9,246 nucleotides of DNA from Ramlibacter sp. (GCA_028292185.1 JAQGMT010000300.1:1-9246), one strand, 5' to 3'; positions 1 to 6,670 are shown, counted from the stretch's first letter. The notes: a model not told the origin generated them from the sequence alone. Made by a program: numbers and translations.

Positions 1-304
1 TGTATTGCAGCGGATCGGTGATGCGCCAGCGCACGTACCAGTCGATCACCATGCGCTGCTTTTCCAGCGTGAGCATCGGCTCGGTGTCGGGGCTGTCCAG
101 CGTCAGCAGGCGCTTGTCGATGTACGAAACGTTCTGGAACGGCGGCGGCAGCTTGAAATTGAGCCCCGGCTCGGTGATGACGTCCTTGATCTGGCCCAGC
201 GCGTAGACGACGCCGAACTGGCGCTGGTCCACCACGAAGAGCATCGAGCTGAGCAAGGCCAGCACCACCAGCCCCGTTGAAACGACGAATCCGATTCTGT
301 TCAT
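1..304 (-). CDS. hflC: HflC, SPFH/prohibitin-family regulator of FtsH (3' end cut by window edge)
   Basis: Only the first 101 codons are visible; the gene continues past the left edge. The protein opens with MNRIGF, then a hydrophobic membrane segment at about residues 5-25, then the start of the SPFH domain (VDQRQFGVVYALGQI, and later PGLNFKLPPPF). This is the layout of HflC, which pairs with HflK as a large inner-membrane complex facing the periplasm and modulates the FtsH protease. The ATG at 302-304 is preceded by AAAAGG (310-315) at 5 nt, a good ribosome binding site. It begins 11 nt after the hflK stop, so the two subunits are almost certainly co-translated from one mRNA. The family is about 300 residues long (known, not seen here). 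Identification is firm from the position after hflK and the N-terminal sequence. Confidence 0.95.
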   Translation of the reverse strand, partial: MNRIGFVVSTGLVVLALLSSMLFVVDQRQFGVVYALGQIKDVITEPGLNFKLPPPFQNVSYIDKRLLTLDSPDTEPMLTLEKQRMVIDWYVRWRITDPLQY

Positions 305-315
305 GCCAACCTTTT

Positions 316-1653
316 TCAACGCGTCTCGCGCTCGCGGCCGCGCCCGCTGTCGCGCGTGCGGGAATCGACGGCGCTTCCACTGGCCGAAGGCGCCGGCGCC
401 ACCGGCGCGGGCGAGCTCTCGGTGGCGGCCATGCCGCCTTGCGACACCTGCTGCATGATCTTGTCCAGCGGCAGGTACAGCAGGTTGGACCCCTGGCGCG
501 AATCGACCAGGACCTTGGTCACGTTGGTGTAGATCTGCTGCATCGTCTCAATGTACAGCCGGTCCCGCGTGACCTGCGGCGCCCGCTGGTATTCCGTCAG
601 CAGCGACTTGAACCGTTGCGCGTCACCCTGCGCCTGCGCAACGATGCGCGAGCGATAGCCCTCGGCCTCCTGCGTCAGGCGTGAAGCCGAACCCACCGCG
701 CGGGGGATCACGTCGTTGGCATAGGCCTGCGCCTCGTTCTTGGCGCGCTCGCGCTCCTGGCCCGCCTTGAGCACGTCGTCGAAGGCGGCCTGCACCTGCT
801 CGGGCGGGCGCACGCCGCCTTGCTGCAAGTTGATGCCCACCACTTCGATGCCCACCTTGTAGCGGTCCAGGATGTTCTGCATGAGCGTGCGCACGCGCGG
901 GGCGATCTGGTCGCGCTCCTCGGCCAGCGCCGAGTCCATCCGCATCTTGCCCACCACTTCGCGCACCGCCGTTTCAGCGGCCTGCACCACCGACTCCGAC
1001 GGATTCTTGCTCTCGAAGAGGTAAGCCCGCGCGTCGTTCAGGCGGTACTGCACCGCGAACTTGATTTCGACGATGTTCTCGTCTTCGGTCAACATGGCGG
1101 AATCGCGCAGGCCGGTGGCCTTGATCACGTTGTCGCGCCCGACGTCCACCGAGCGGATCTGCGTGACGAACACCAGCTCGTGGCGCTGGATCGGATAAGG
1201 CAGGCGCCAGTTGAAACCGGCGCCCACGGTGGACTTGTAGCGCCCGAATTGGGTGATGACCGCCTGCTGGCCTTCCTGCACGATGAAAAAGCCGGTGCCC
1301 AGCCAGATCAGCGCCACCACGGCCGCAACCAGACCCGCGCCGATGCCGGCGCTCTTCATGTCGGGCTGGAAGTTACCGCCACCGCCGCCGAAGCCGCCGT
1401 TGTCGCCGCCACCGCGCCGGCCCTTGCCGCCGAACAGGCCCCCCAGCTTGCGGTTGAAGTCGCGCCAAAGTTCGTCCAGGTCGGGCGGGCCTTTGTCGGG
1501 CCCGCGGCCGTTATCGGGCTTTTGCGGATCGGGCTTGTTGTTCTCCGACTGCTTTTCGTCGCCACGTCCCCAGCGCGGGTCGTTCAGGTTGAACATGCCC
1601 CTGACCCGCCCTTTCAGGCTGGCCCACCGCAGGCTGGCAAATGGAAGGTTCAT
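316..1653 (-). CDS. hflK: HflK, SPFH/prohibitin-family partner of HflC and FtsH
   Basis: HflK is the larger subunit of the HflKC complex that surrounds and restrains the FtsH membrane protease. From the chosen start it is 445 residues. In order: a polar N-terminus; the family motif GPPDLDELWRDFNRKLGG (about 55-72); a glycine-rich tract (about 71-94); one membrane segment (about 103-124); the SPFH domain starting FIVQEGQQAVITQFG (about 123-137); a helical, Ala/Gln/Glu-rich region (about 285-350); and a Pro/Ala/Ser then Arg-rich tail. The frame is open to an ATG at 1696-1698, which overlaps the hflX stop as ATGA. I prefer the ATG at 1651-1653 because the 15 codons between them have few G/C third positions compared with the gene body. 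The ATG at 1594-1596 (MFNLNDPRWG) is a third candidate. None has a strong ribosome binding site. hflC follows after 11 nt. Confidence 0.93.
   Translation of the reverse strand: MNLPFASLRWASLKGRVRGMFNLNDPRWGRGDEKQSENNKPDPQKPDNGRGPDKGPPDLDELWRDFNRKLGGLFGGKGRRGGGDNGGFGGGGGNFQPDMKSAGIGAGLVAAVVALIWLGTGFFIVQEGQQAVITQFGRYKSTVGAGFNWRLPYPIQRHELVFVTQIRSVDVGRDNVIKATGLRDSAMLTEDENIVEIKFAVQYRLNDARAYLFESKNPSESVVQAAETAVREVVGKMRMDSALAEERDQIAPRVRTLMQNILDRYKVGIEVVGINLQQGGVRPPEQVQAAFDDVLKAGQERERAKNEAQAYANDVIPRAVGSASRLTQEAEGYRSRIVAQAQGDAQRFKSLLTEYQRAPQVTRDRLYIETMQQIYTNVTKVLVDSRQGSNLLYLPLDKIMQQVSQGGMAATESSPAPVAPAPSASGSAVDSRTRDSGRGRERETR
1372..1443 (-). repeat. Glycine-rich low-complexity tract inside hflK
   Basis: About 24 codons of hflK (residues 71-94) are mostly Gly with some Arg, Asn and Phe. 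They give a run of near-identical GGC/GGT triplets just before the membrane segment. Glycine-rich N-termini are typical of HflK; the length of the run probably varies between strains. Confidence 0.7.
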
Positions 1654-1694
1654 GCGCTTGGATTTATTTGTTGTGGCAGCCGCATTGTGCCCAA

Positions 1695-2888
1695 TCATTC
1701 GGACGTCACGTGAACTTGGGCGGGTTGGCCCGCCGGCGCACCGGCGGCCTGCTTGCGGCTTACCTCCTGGGCGAGCTGCCGGCGCAGTTCGGGGACGCCG
1801 GCCAAAGTGCGGGCGCTGACGAACAGGCGAGGCACCGCGGTGCCCTCCAGGTCGAAGAAATCCTTGCTTTGGCGCGGCTGCTGACTGGCGTCGATCGCAT
1901 CGATCTTGTTGAACACCAGCACTTGCGGCACCTCCGCCGCGCCGATCTCGTGCAGCACGCGCTGCACCTCGGCGATCTGCTCCGGGTAGTCAGGATTGGC
2001 AGCGTCCACCACGTGCAGCAGCAGGTCGGCGTCGGCGGCCTCCTGCAAGGTGGCCTGGAACGCATCGATCAGGCCGTGCGGCAGGTCGCGGATGAAGCCG
2101 ACGGTGTCGGACAGCGAAACCGATCGGCCCACCGCCCCGTTGGCGCCTTCGGCATCCGCCAGATACAGCTGGCGCGTCGTGGTGTCCAGCGTTGCGAACA
2201 GCTGGTCGGCGGCATACGCACGCGCCTTGACGAGCGCGTTGAACAGCGTCGACTTGCCGGCGTTGGTATAGCCCACCAGCGAGATGTTGAAGGTGTCGCG
2301 GCGTTCGCGCTGGCGGCGCTGCGTCTGGCGCTGGCGCTTGACCTTCTCCAGCCGCTCGCGGGTGCGCTTGATGGCGTCGCCGATCATCCGGCGGTCGAGT
2401 TCGATCTGCTTTTCGCCCGGGCCGCCGCGCACACCCGCGCCGCCGGTCTGGCGTTCCAGGTGCGACCAGCGCCGGACCAGGCGGGTGCTGACGTATTGCA
2501 GCCGCGCCAGCTCCACCTGCAACTTGCCCTCGTGGCTGCGCGCGCGCTGGCCGAAAATTTCGAGGATCAGAAGGGTGCGGTCGTTGACGGGCAGGTCGAG
2601 ATGCCGTTCCAGATTGCGCTGCTGAGCCGGGCTGAGCGCCTGGTCGAACAGCACTTCCTGGGCGCCGAGTTCGAGCGCCATCGCCTTGATCTCGTCAGCC
2701 TTGCCTTTGCCGATGAACAGCGCGGCATCGGGCGCCTTGCGTTTGCAAGCGACACGGGCGACAGGCTGAAGGCCCGCGGTCTGCGCGAGCAGCCCGAGCT
2801 CTTCCAGGGCGCCGTCGAAATGGGGCAAGCCCAGGTCCACTCCCACGAGGATGGTGGGAACGGCTGGGCGATCAGTGGATTGGGACAA
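1695..2888 (-). CDS. hflX: HflX, ribosome-associated GTPase
   Basis: HflX is a GTPase of the Obg-HflX superfamily; in E. coli it splits stalled ribosomes during heat stress. The 397-residue protein shows an N-terminal HflX domain (about 1-145, with LSPAQQRNLER at 85-95), a Gly-rich linker (GGAGVRGGPGEKQIELDRR, 149-167), a basic coiled-coil-like stretch (about 173-197), and the G domain: G1 GYTNAGKST (206-214), G3 DTVGF (261-265), G4 NKID (327-330), G5 SAR (358-360). It ends soon after the G domain, so the C-terminal extension of E. coli HflX is largely absent. The start is TTG at 2886-2888: an in-frame TAG lies 5 codons upstream, and no ATG occurs in frame until Met69, well inside the conserved N-terminal domain. 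No clear Shine-Dalgarno precedes it. It follows hfq by 25 nt and its stop overlaps a possible hflK start (ATGA). Confidence 0.96.
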   Translation of the reverse strand: MSQSTDRPAVPTILVGVDLGLPHFDGALEELGLLAQTAGLQPVARVACKRKAPDAALFIGKGKADEIKAMALELGAQEVLFDQALSPAQQRNLERHLDLPVNDRTLLILEIFGQRARSHEGKLQVELARLQYVSTRLVRRWSHLERQTGGAGVRGGPGEKQIELDRRMIGDAIKRTRERLEKVKRQRQTQRRQRERRDTFNISLVGYTNAGKSTLFNALVKARAYAADQLFATLDTTTRQLYLADAEGANGAVGRSVSLSDTVGFIRDLPHGLIDAFQATLQEAADADLLLHVVDAANPDYPEQIAEVQRVLHEIGAAEVPQVLVFNKIDAIDASQQPRQSKDFFDLEGTAVPRLFVSARTLAGVPELRRQLAQEVSRKQAAGAPAGQPAQVHVTSE

Positions 2889-2913
2889 CTGGGAGGGAAA
2901 TCGCTATGAAGCG

Positions 2914-3162
2914 TCAGGTGGGACCGGCTTCGGTGTTTTCGGCCGCCTGGAAGTTCACGGCGCGCCCCGGCACGATGGTGGAGATCGCGTGCTTGTAGAC
3001 CATCTGGGTCACCGTGTTGCGCAAGAGAACGACGTACTGGTCGAACGATTCGATCTGGCCCTGCAGCTTGATGCCGTTGACCAGGTAGATCGAGACCGGC
3101 ACATGCTCGCGCCGCAAGGTGTTGAGGAATGGGTCTTGTAGAAGCTGCCCTTTGTTGCTCAC
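2914..3162 (-). CDS. hfq: Hfq, Sm-like RNA chaperone
   Basis: Hfq is a hexameric RNA-binding protein that pairs small RNAs with target mRNAs. The 82-residue product begins MSNKGQLLQDPFLN and closely matches the family. The proximal-face uridine-binding residues are visible (Q9, D10, Q42, F43-equivalent region in SFDQYVVLL, and the YKH signature at 56-58). The distal-face residues Y26 and K32 are in SIYLVNGIKLQG. The rim patch reads RREH, with His where E. coli has Arg19. The C-terminal tail after the Sm core is short and mildly acidic (ENTEAGPT), unlike the long E. coli tail. The start is GTG at 3160-3162, supported by GGAG (3169-3172) at 6 nt and by the conserved protein start; the frame is open far upstream into der but that extension is not Hfq-like. 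hflX follows after 25 nt, the usual hfq-hflX pairing. Confidence 0.97.
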   Translation of the reverse strand: MSNKGQLLQDPFLNTLRREHVPVSIYLVNGIKLQGQIESFDQYVVLLRNTVTQMVYKHAISTIVPGRAVNFQAAENTEAGPT

Positions 3163-3168
3163 GATATT

Positions 3169-3172
3169 CTCC
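3169..3172 (-). promoter_or_regulatory. hfq ribosome binding site (supports GTG start)
   Basis: GGAG on the minus strand lies 6 nt before the GTG start of hfq. It is the only good Shine-Dalgarno nearby and fixes the start at 3162 rather than anywhere in the long upstream open frame. Confidence 0.75.
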
Positions 3173-3208
3173 GTGTTCCGCAGGTCGGAAACGATTATTG
3201 GAAACTCC

Positions 3209-3236
3209 ACCTTACCACAGCAGCACCTTGCTGCAA
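3209..3236 (-). promoter_or_regulatory. Candidate sigma-70 promoter for hfq-hflX-hflK-hflC
   Basis: On the minus strand, TTGCAG (3231-3236) and TAAGGT (3209-3214) are separated by 16 nt. The -10 is preceded by TGG, which fits an extended -10. It sits in the 140-nt der-hfq gap and would start transcription near 3202, giving a leader of about 40 nt before the hfq GTG. The -10 matches the consensus at only 3 of 6 positions, so this is a prediction from spacing and position. The spacer contains the inverted repeat GCAGCA-CCT-TGCTGC (3220-3234). Confidence 0.45.
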
Positions 3237-3273
3237 GTAGGCTGACGGCCACAAGGCTCGTACTTGGCGGTGG

Positions 3274-3304
3274 GGCCGGCGTCTTCAAGGGCCGGGCCTT
3301 TTTT
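3274..3304 (+). terminator. Intrinsic-terminator-like hairpin facing the plus strand
   Basis: Read on the plus strand, GGCCGGC (3274-3280) pairs with GCC-G-GGCC (3291-3298, one bulged G) across a 10-nt loop. Six T residues follow at once (3299-3304), and the last T residues overlap the der stop codon. That is the form of a Rho-independent terminator, but every gene here is on the other strand. On the minus strand the A-tract comes before the hairpin and no U-tract follows it, so it should not stop der transcription efficiently. Confidence 0.5.
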
Positions 3305-4640
3305 ATTCCTTGTCGGAGTATGGATTCTTCGAGGTTTTCATCTCGATGCGCAGCGGCGTGCCCACCAGCTTGAATTCCTTGCGGAACCGCGCTTCGAGGA
3401 AGCGCTTGTAAGCGTCCGTCACATGCTCGAGCGAGTTGCCATGCACCACGATGACCGGCGGGTTCATCCCACCCTGGTGCGCGTAGCGCAGCTTCGGCCT
3501 GAACATGCCCGAGCGCTTGGGGGTCTGGAACGCCACAGCTTCCTGCAACAGCCGCGTCAGCACCGGCGTGGGCATCTTCACCATCGCGGAGCGATGCGCC
3601 TGGGCAATGGCCGTCCACACCGGGCCCAGCCCTTGCCGCTTCAACGCCGAGATGAAGTGCAGCGGTGCGAATTTCAGGAAGGCCAGCCGCGTCTCCAGCT
3701 GCCGCTGCAACTGCTGGCGCTGGTACTCGTCGACGGCGTCCCACTTGTTCAGCGCGATCACCACGGCGCGGCCGCTCTCCAGGATGTAGCCGGCGATGTG
3801 CGCGTCCTGCTCGGTGACGCCCTGGGTGGCGTCCAGCAGCAGCAGCACGACGTTGGCCGACTCGATGGCCTGCAGCGTCTTGACCACCGAGAACTTCTCG
3901 ATGGCCTCGAACACCTTGCCGCGCCGGCGCAGTCCCGCCGTGTCGATCAGCTCGAATTTCTGTCCGCCCCGCTCGAAGGGCACTGAAATCGCATCGCGCG
4001 TGGTGCCGGGCAGGTCGAACGCGACGAGGCGCTCCTCGCCCAGCCAGGTGTTGATCAAGGTGGATTTGCCCACATTGGGCCGGCCGGCCACCGCGAGCTT
4101 GATCGCGCCGCTGTCCGCCGCCTCGCCCTCTTCTTCGGGCTCAGCCAGATGGAGCGGCTCGAATGCGGCCTCTATGAGGCTGCGGATGCCTTGGCCGTGC
4201 GCGGCCGAGATCGGGTGGATGTCGCCCAGCCCGAGTTCGTAGAACTCCGGCATCTGCACGGCATCGGTCATGCCTTCGGCCTTGTTCGCCGCCAGGATGG
4301 TGGGCTTGCCAAGTTTGCGCAGGTAATTGGCGATGTCGTGGTCTTGCGATGTGAGGCCGCCCCGCGCATCCACCACGAACACCACCGCGTCGGCTTCGGC
4401 GACAGCCTGGCGCGTCTGCTTGGCCATCTCCATGTAGATGCCGCTCTCGGCCTTCGGCTCGAACCCGCCGGTGTCGATGACGATAAATTCGAGCTTGCCC
4501 TGCCGCGCATTGCCGTAGTGCCGGTCGCGCGTGAGCCCGGCGAAGTCGGCCACGATGGCGTCGCGCGACTGGGTCAGCCGGTTGAACAGCGTGGACTTGC
4601 CGACGTTGGGCCGGCCCACCAGGGCCAGGACGGGTTTCAT
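3303..4640 (-). CDS. der: Der (EngA), double-domain GTPase for 50S ribosome assembly
   Basis: Der is an essential GTPase with two tandem G domains that acts late in 50S subunit maturation. The 445-residue protein shows G domain 1 with GRPNVGKST (9-17), T37 in GLTRD, DTGGF (56-60), NKAE (119-122) and ISAAHG (144-149). A short acidic linker (about 166-176) leads to G domain 2 with GRPNVGKST (186-194), PGTTRD (211-216), DTAG (233-236), NKWD (298-301) and SALK (331-334). A C-terminal KH-like domain starts at about 350 and ends KTSKNPYSDKE. The first G4 motif has Glu where the consensus has Asp. The ATG at 4638-4640 begins the conserved MKPVLALVGR; the frame stays open for 17 codons upstream, but those lie in the edge of an intergenic repeat. 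The ribosome binding site is weak. It lies 111 nt after bamB. Confidence 0.97.
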   Translation of the reverse strand: MKPVLALVGRPNVGKSTLFNRLTQSRDAIVADFAGLTRDRHYGNARQGKLEFIVIDTGGFEPKAESGIYMEMAKQTRQAVAEADAVVFVVDARGGLTSQDHDIANYLRKLGKPTILAANKAEGMTDAVQMPEFYELGLGDIHPISAAHGQGIRSLIEAAFEPLHLAEPEEEGEAADSGAIKLAVAGRPNVGKSTLINTWLGEERLVAFDLPGTTRDAISVPFERGGQKFELIDTAGLRRRGKVFEAIEKFSVVKTLQAIESANVVLLLLDATQGVTEQDAHIAGYILESGRAVVIALNKWDAVDEYQRQQLQRQLETRLAFLKFAPLHFISALKRQGLGPVWTAIAQAHRSAMVKMPTPVLTRLLQEAVAFQTPKRSGMFRPKLRYAHQGGMNPPVIVVHGNSLEHVTDAYKRFLEARFRKEFKLVGTPLRIEMKTSKNPYSDKE

Positions 4641-4666
4641 CTCACGAAAGCTTGGCCGACGCCGGC

Positions 4667-4748
4667 CTTGAGCGCCGCCGGGCCGCCCCAAGGCGCGAGG
4701 GCCCCCTTGGGGGGCAGCGCAGCGGCTTCAGCCGCAAGCGTGGGGGCC
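4667..4748. repeat. GC-rich palindromic intergenic element between bamB and der
   Basis: Most of the bamB-der gap is a GC-rich block with nested inverted repeats: GCGGCT-TC-AGCCGC (4722-4735), CCCCC-TT-GGGGG (4702-4713), and CCCCAAGG (4686-4693) pairing with CCTTGGGG (4705-4712). The second and third share bases and so exclude each other. No T-tract follows on either strand, so it is not a standard terminator. From memory, very similar sequences recur between genes in Comamonadaceae; only one copy is in this window, so its repeat nature cannot be shown here. The outer limits are approximate. Confidence 0.6.
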
Positions 4749-4751
4749 ATT

Positions 4752-5912
4752 TCATTCCGGGGCGAAGGCGTAGATGCCGCCGTTGTGGGTGACCACGACC
4801 AGCGTATTGCCAACCACGACAGGAGCGCCGACTATGGCTGAACCATCGGTGGGTACCCGGTTGAGCAGCGAGCCGTCTTCGCGCGAAAGGAAATGCACCA
4901 GCCCCGTGCTCTCGCCGACGACCACCGAGCGGCCCAGCGCAAGCGGCGCGGTGAGACCGCGATGCCGCAGGCGCTCGGTGACCCAGGCGCGCTCGCCGTT
5001 CGCGCGGCGCCACGCCATCACCTTGCCATCGGCTTCGGTGCCGAAGACCAGGTTCTCGTCGCCCGCGAGGCCTTCCGCCCCGTTGGCCGGCTTGGTCCAG
5101 AGCACGCCGCCGCGCGCCGCGTCCACGCAGCCCACGGCCGCCTGGAACGCGCGGGAACACACCACGTCGCTGACCCGGCTGACACTGCCGACCAGATCGA
5201 CCAGGCGCTCGACGTCGTTAATGCCGCGCGGCGTCGCCACCGGAGCTTCCCAGCGGACGCTGCCATTGAGCGGATTCAATCCCACCATGCGCCCCGCCAG
5301 ACCGACCACCAGCGTGTCGCCCACCGCCAGCATCACACCGGATTGGCGCAGCACCAGGGGCTCGCCCGGGCGTTGCTGGGTCCACAGCTTGCGCCCGGAC
5401 TGGCCGTCGAAGGCCGTCACGGCGCGATCGGCCGTCAATACGAAGACGCGCGCGCCGCCGACGAAAGGCGGCGTGTACGAGACGGCGCTCAGCTTCTGGC
5501 GCCACAGTTCATTGCCCGCCGCAATGGCGATGACGTCGTTCGTGCCGGTCACCACCGCGGCCAGCTTGCCGTCGCTGCCCACCCCCGCGGCGATCGGCGC
5601 CTTCACGTTGGTGCGCCAGAGGTCACGGCCGCTGGCGCCATCGATGGCTGCCACGGTGCCGTCGCTGCTGGCCACGCTCACGGTCGTGCCGTTCACGGCC
5701 ACCGTCAGCGGGAAGTTCACCGCGCCCACGCGCGCCGTCCAGACCGGACGCACGGACATCAGCGCGGGATTGGCGGGAAGTTCGGCCGGCGTCGGCTTCT
5801 CCGAGCCGCGGCCGAAGAACGGCAGCGAGTCCAGGACGGAACAGCCCGCCAGGGCGAAGGCGCAACCCACCACCAAGGTGCGGGTTGCAATGCGGAATGC
5901 GGATGGCATCAT
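4752..5912 (-). CDS. bamB: BamB, outer-membrane assembly (BAM complex) lipoprotein
   Basis: BamB is a periplasm-facing lipoprotein that helps the BAM complex insert beta-barrel proteins. The 386-residue protein has a lipoprotein signal: basic start, hydrophobic core, then the lipobox LAGC with Cys24. Ser at +2 predicts outer-membrane sorting. The mature part is a PQQ/WD-like beta-propeller. Its repeated blades end in motifs such as GRDLWR (95-100), GNELWRQ (133-139), GRKLWTQ (173-179), GSVRWEAP (217-224), GGVLWTKP (268-275), GERAWVTE (306-313) and the final GGIYAFAPE. Cys252 and Cys262 could form a periplasmic disulfide. The first of two adjacent ATGs (5910-5912) overlaps the yfgM stop as ATGA; the second (5907-5909) would drop one Met. 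It lies between yfgM and der, the same neighbours as in E. coli. Confidence 0.94.
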   Translation of the reverse strand: MMPSAFRIATRTLVVGCAFALAGCSVLDSLPFFGRGSEKPTPAELPANPALMSVRPVWTARVGAVNFPLTVAVNGTTVSVASSDGTVAAIDGASGRDLWRTNVKAPIAAGVGSDGKLAAVVTGTNDVIAIAAGNELWRQKLSAVSYTPPFVGGARVFVLTADRAVTAFDGQSGRKLWTQQRPGEPLVLRQSGVMLAVGDTLVVGLAGRMVGLNPLNGSVRWEAPVATPRGINDVERLVDLVGSVSRVSDVVCSRAFQAAVGCVDAARGGVLWTKPANGAEGLAGDENLVFGTEADGKVMAWRRANGERAWVTERLRHRGLTAPLALGRSVVVGESTGLVHFLSREDGSLLNRVPTDGSAIVGAPVVVGNTLVVVTHNGGIYAFAPE

Positions 5913-6598
5913 GGTTTGGCGGCTCCGGCAGCGGCAGGCGCGGCGGCCGCAAGTTGCTTGGTATCGACCCCGAGCGCGGTGAGCTTGACCTCGACCAGCC
6001 GGCGGTACTCCGTGTTTTCGTCCAGCCCCTTGTAGGCCTGGGTGTATTCGGCCTGGGCCTGCGGCTTCTTGCCTTGCAGCTTGTACACATCGCCGCGCCG
6101 GTCGGCGGCGAGCGCCTCGAATTCCTTGGGGAATGGCCCGGACAGCTGCTTGAGCGCATCGTCGTAGGCCTTGGCCTGCACCAGGATACCGGCCAGGCGC
6201 AAGTGCGCGACCGCCTGGTAGCCCTCGTCGGAGGCCTTGTCGGCAACCCAGGCGAGCGCCGCCTTGGCGCCGTCCATGTTGCCCTTCTCTTGCAGGGTCT
6301 TGGCGGCCAGCAGGCCGGCCTGCTCGGCATAGGTGGTGCGGCCGAACTTGTCCTTCATGTCGGAGAACGCCCGCTCGACGCGAGTGGTGTCGCCGGCTTG
6401 CGCCGCGCGCTCGACCTCGTCGTACATGGTCGCGGCCTGGGTCGACTGCGTGCGTTCCCAATACTGCCAGCCATTCCAGGCGGCGATGGCGCCGAGCACC
6501 GCGATCATCACCCAGGTGATGAGATTGCCGTACTCGTTCCAGAAGTGCTTGATGTCCGCAAGCTGCTCCTGTTCTTCGAGGTCGAGGTGTTTTGCCAT
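5909..6598 (-). CDS. yfgM: YfgM-like membrane-anchored TPR protein, ancillary to SecYEG
   Basis: The 229-residue protein has a cytosolic N-terminus beginning MAKHLDLEEQEQLADIKHFWNEYG, one membrane segment at about 25-45 and a periplasmic helical part with TPR-like pairs. Examples are AGLLAAKTLQEKGNMDGAKAAL (94-115), LRLAGILVQAKAYDDALKQL (133-152) and GDVYKLQGKKPQAQAEYTQAY (169-189). It ends in an Ala/Pro-rich tail. YfgM in E. coli binds the Sec translocon and works with periplasmic chaperones such as PpiD; that role is inferred here from family and position between hisS and bamB. The ATG at 6596-6598 begins the conserved N-terminus. The Shine-Dalgarno is weak. The stop overlaps the bamB start, suggesting translational coupling. 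Confidence 0.88.
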   Translation of the reverse strand: MAKHLDLEEQEQLADIKHFWNEYGNLITWVMIAVLGAIAAWNGWQYWERTQSTQAATMYDEVERAAQAGDTTRVERAFSDMKDKFGRTTYAEQAGLLAAKTLQEKGNMDGAKAALAWVADKASDEGYQAVAHLRLAGILVQAKAYDDALKQLSGPFPKEFEALAADRRGDVYKLQGKKPQAQAEYTQAYKGLDENTEYRRLVEVKLTALGVDTKQLAAAAPAAAGAAKP

Positions 6599-6627
6599 CT
6601 TTTGATTATTCCGGTCGGGAGCCTGCG

Positions 6628-6633
6628 ATTGTA
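6628..6633 (-). promoter_or_regulatory. Candidate -10 element (TACAAT) upstream of yfgM
   Basis: In the 72-nt hisS-yfgM gap the minus strand carries CACTACAATCG; TACAAT matches the -10 consensus at 5 of 6 positions and lies about 30 nt before the yfgM ATG. No convincing -35 hexamer is present at 16-18 nt, so this is a weak call for an internal promoter of yfgM-bamB-der. Confidence 0.3.
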
Positions 6634-6670
6634 GTGAGCCCCGAGCGCCGGCCGCGCCAGGAACGTGCCG

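Noticed and set aside
1641..2909. A 422-codon open frame on the plus strand opposite hflX
   Set aside because: It is a mirror of the GC-rich hflX coding pattern, with His/Leu/Arg/Gly/Ala-rich sequence, no recognisable domain and no ribosome binding site. The strand opposite carries unmistakable HflX motifs.
3274..3304. Terminator for der
   Set aside because: On the der strand the A-tract precedes the hairpin and no U-tract follows; it fits termination only on the opposite strand.
2914..3744. A long minus-strand frame that runs through the der 3' end into Hfq
   Set aside because: Only the last 82 codons are Hfq-like. The rest is an alternative frame of der plus the promoter region, and GTG at 3162 has a good ribosome binding site.
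4702..4713. Terminator after bamB in the CCCCC/GGGGG hairpin
   Set aside because: No T-tract follows on the minus strand, and the loop would be only 2 nt; it is better treated as part of the repeat element.
4774..6035. Two long overlapping plus-strand open frames opposite bamB
   Set aside because: Both are shadows of bamB in a GC-rich genome; two competing frames over the same stretch and no family features.
5912..6461. A 183-codon in-frame extension upstream of bamB
   Set aside because: It lies wholly within yfgM in another frame and would bury the lipoprotein signal peptide.
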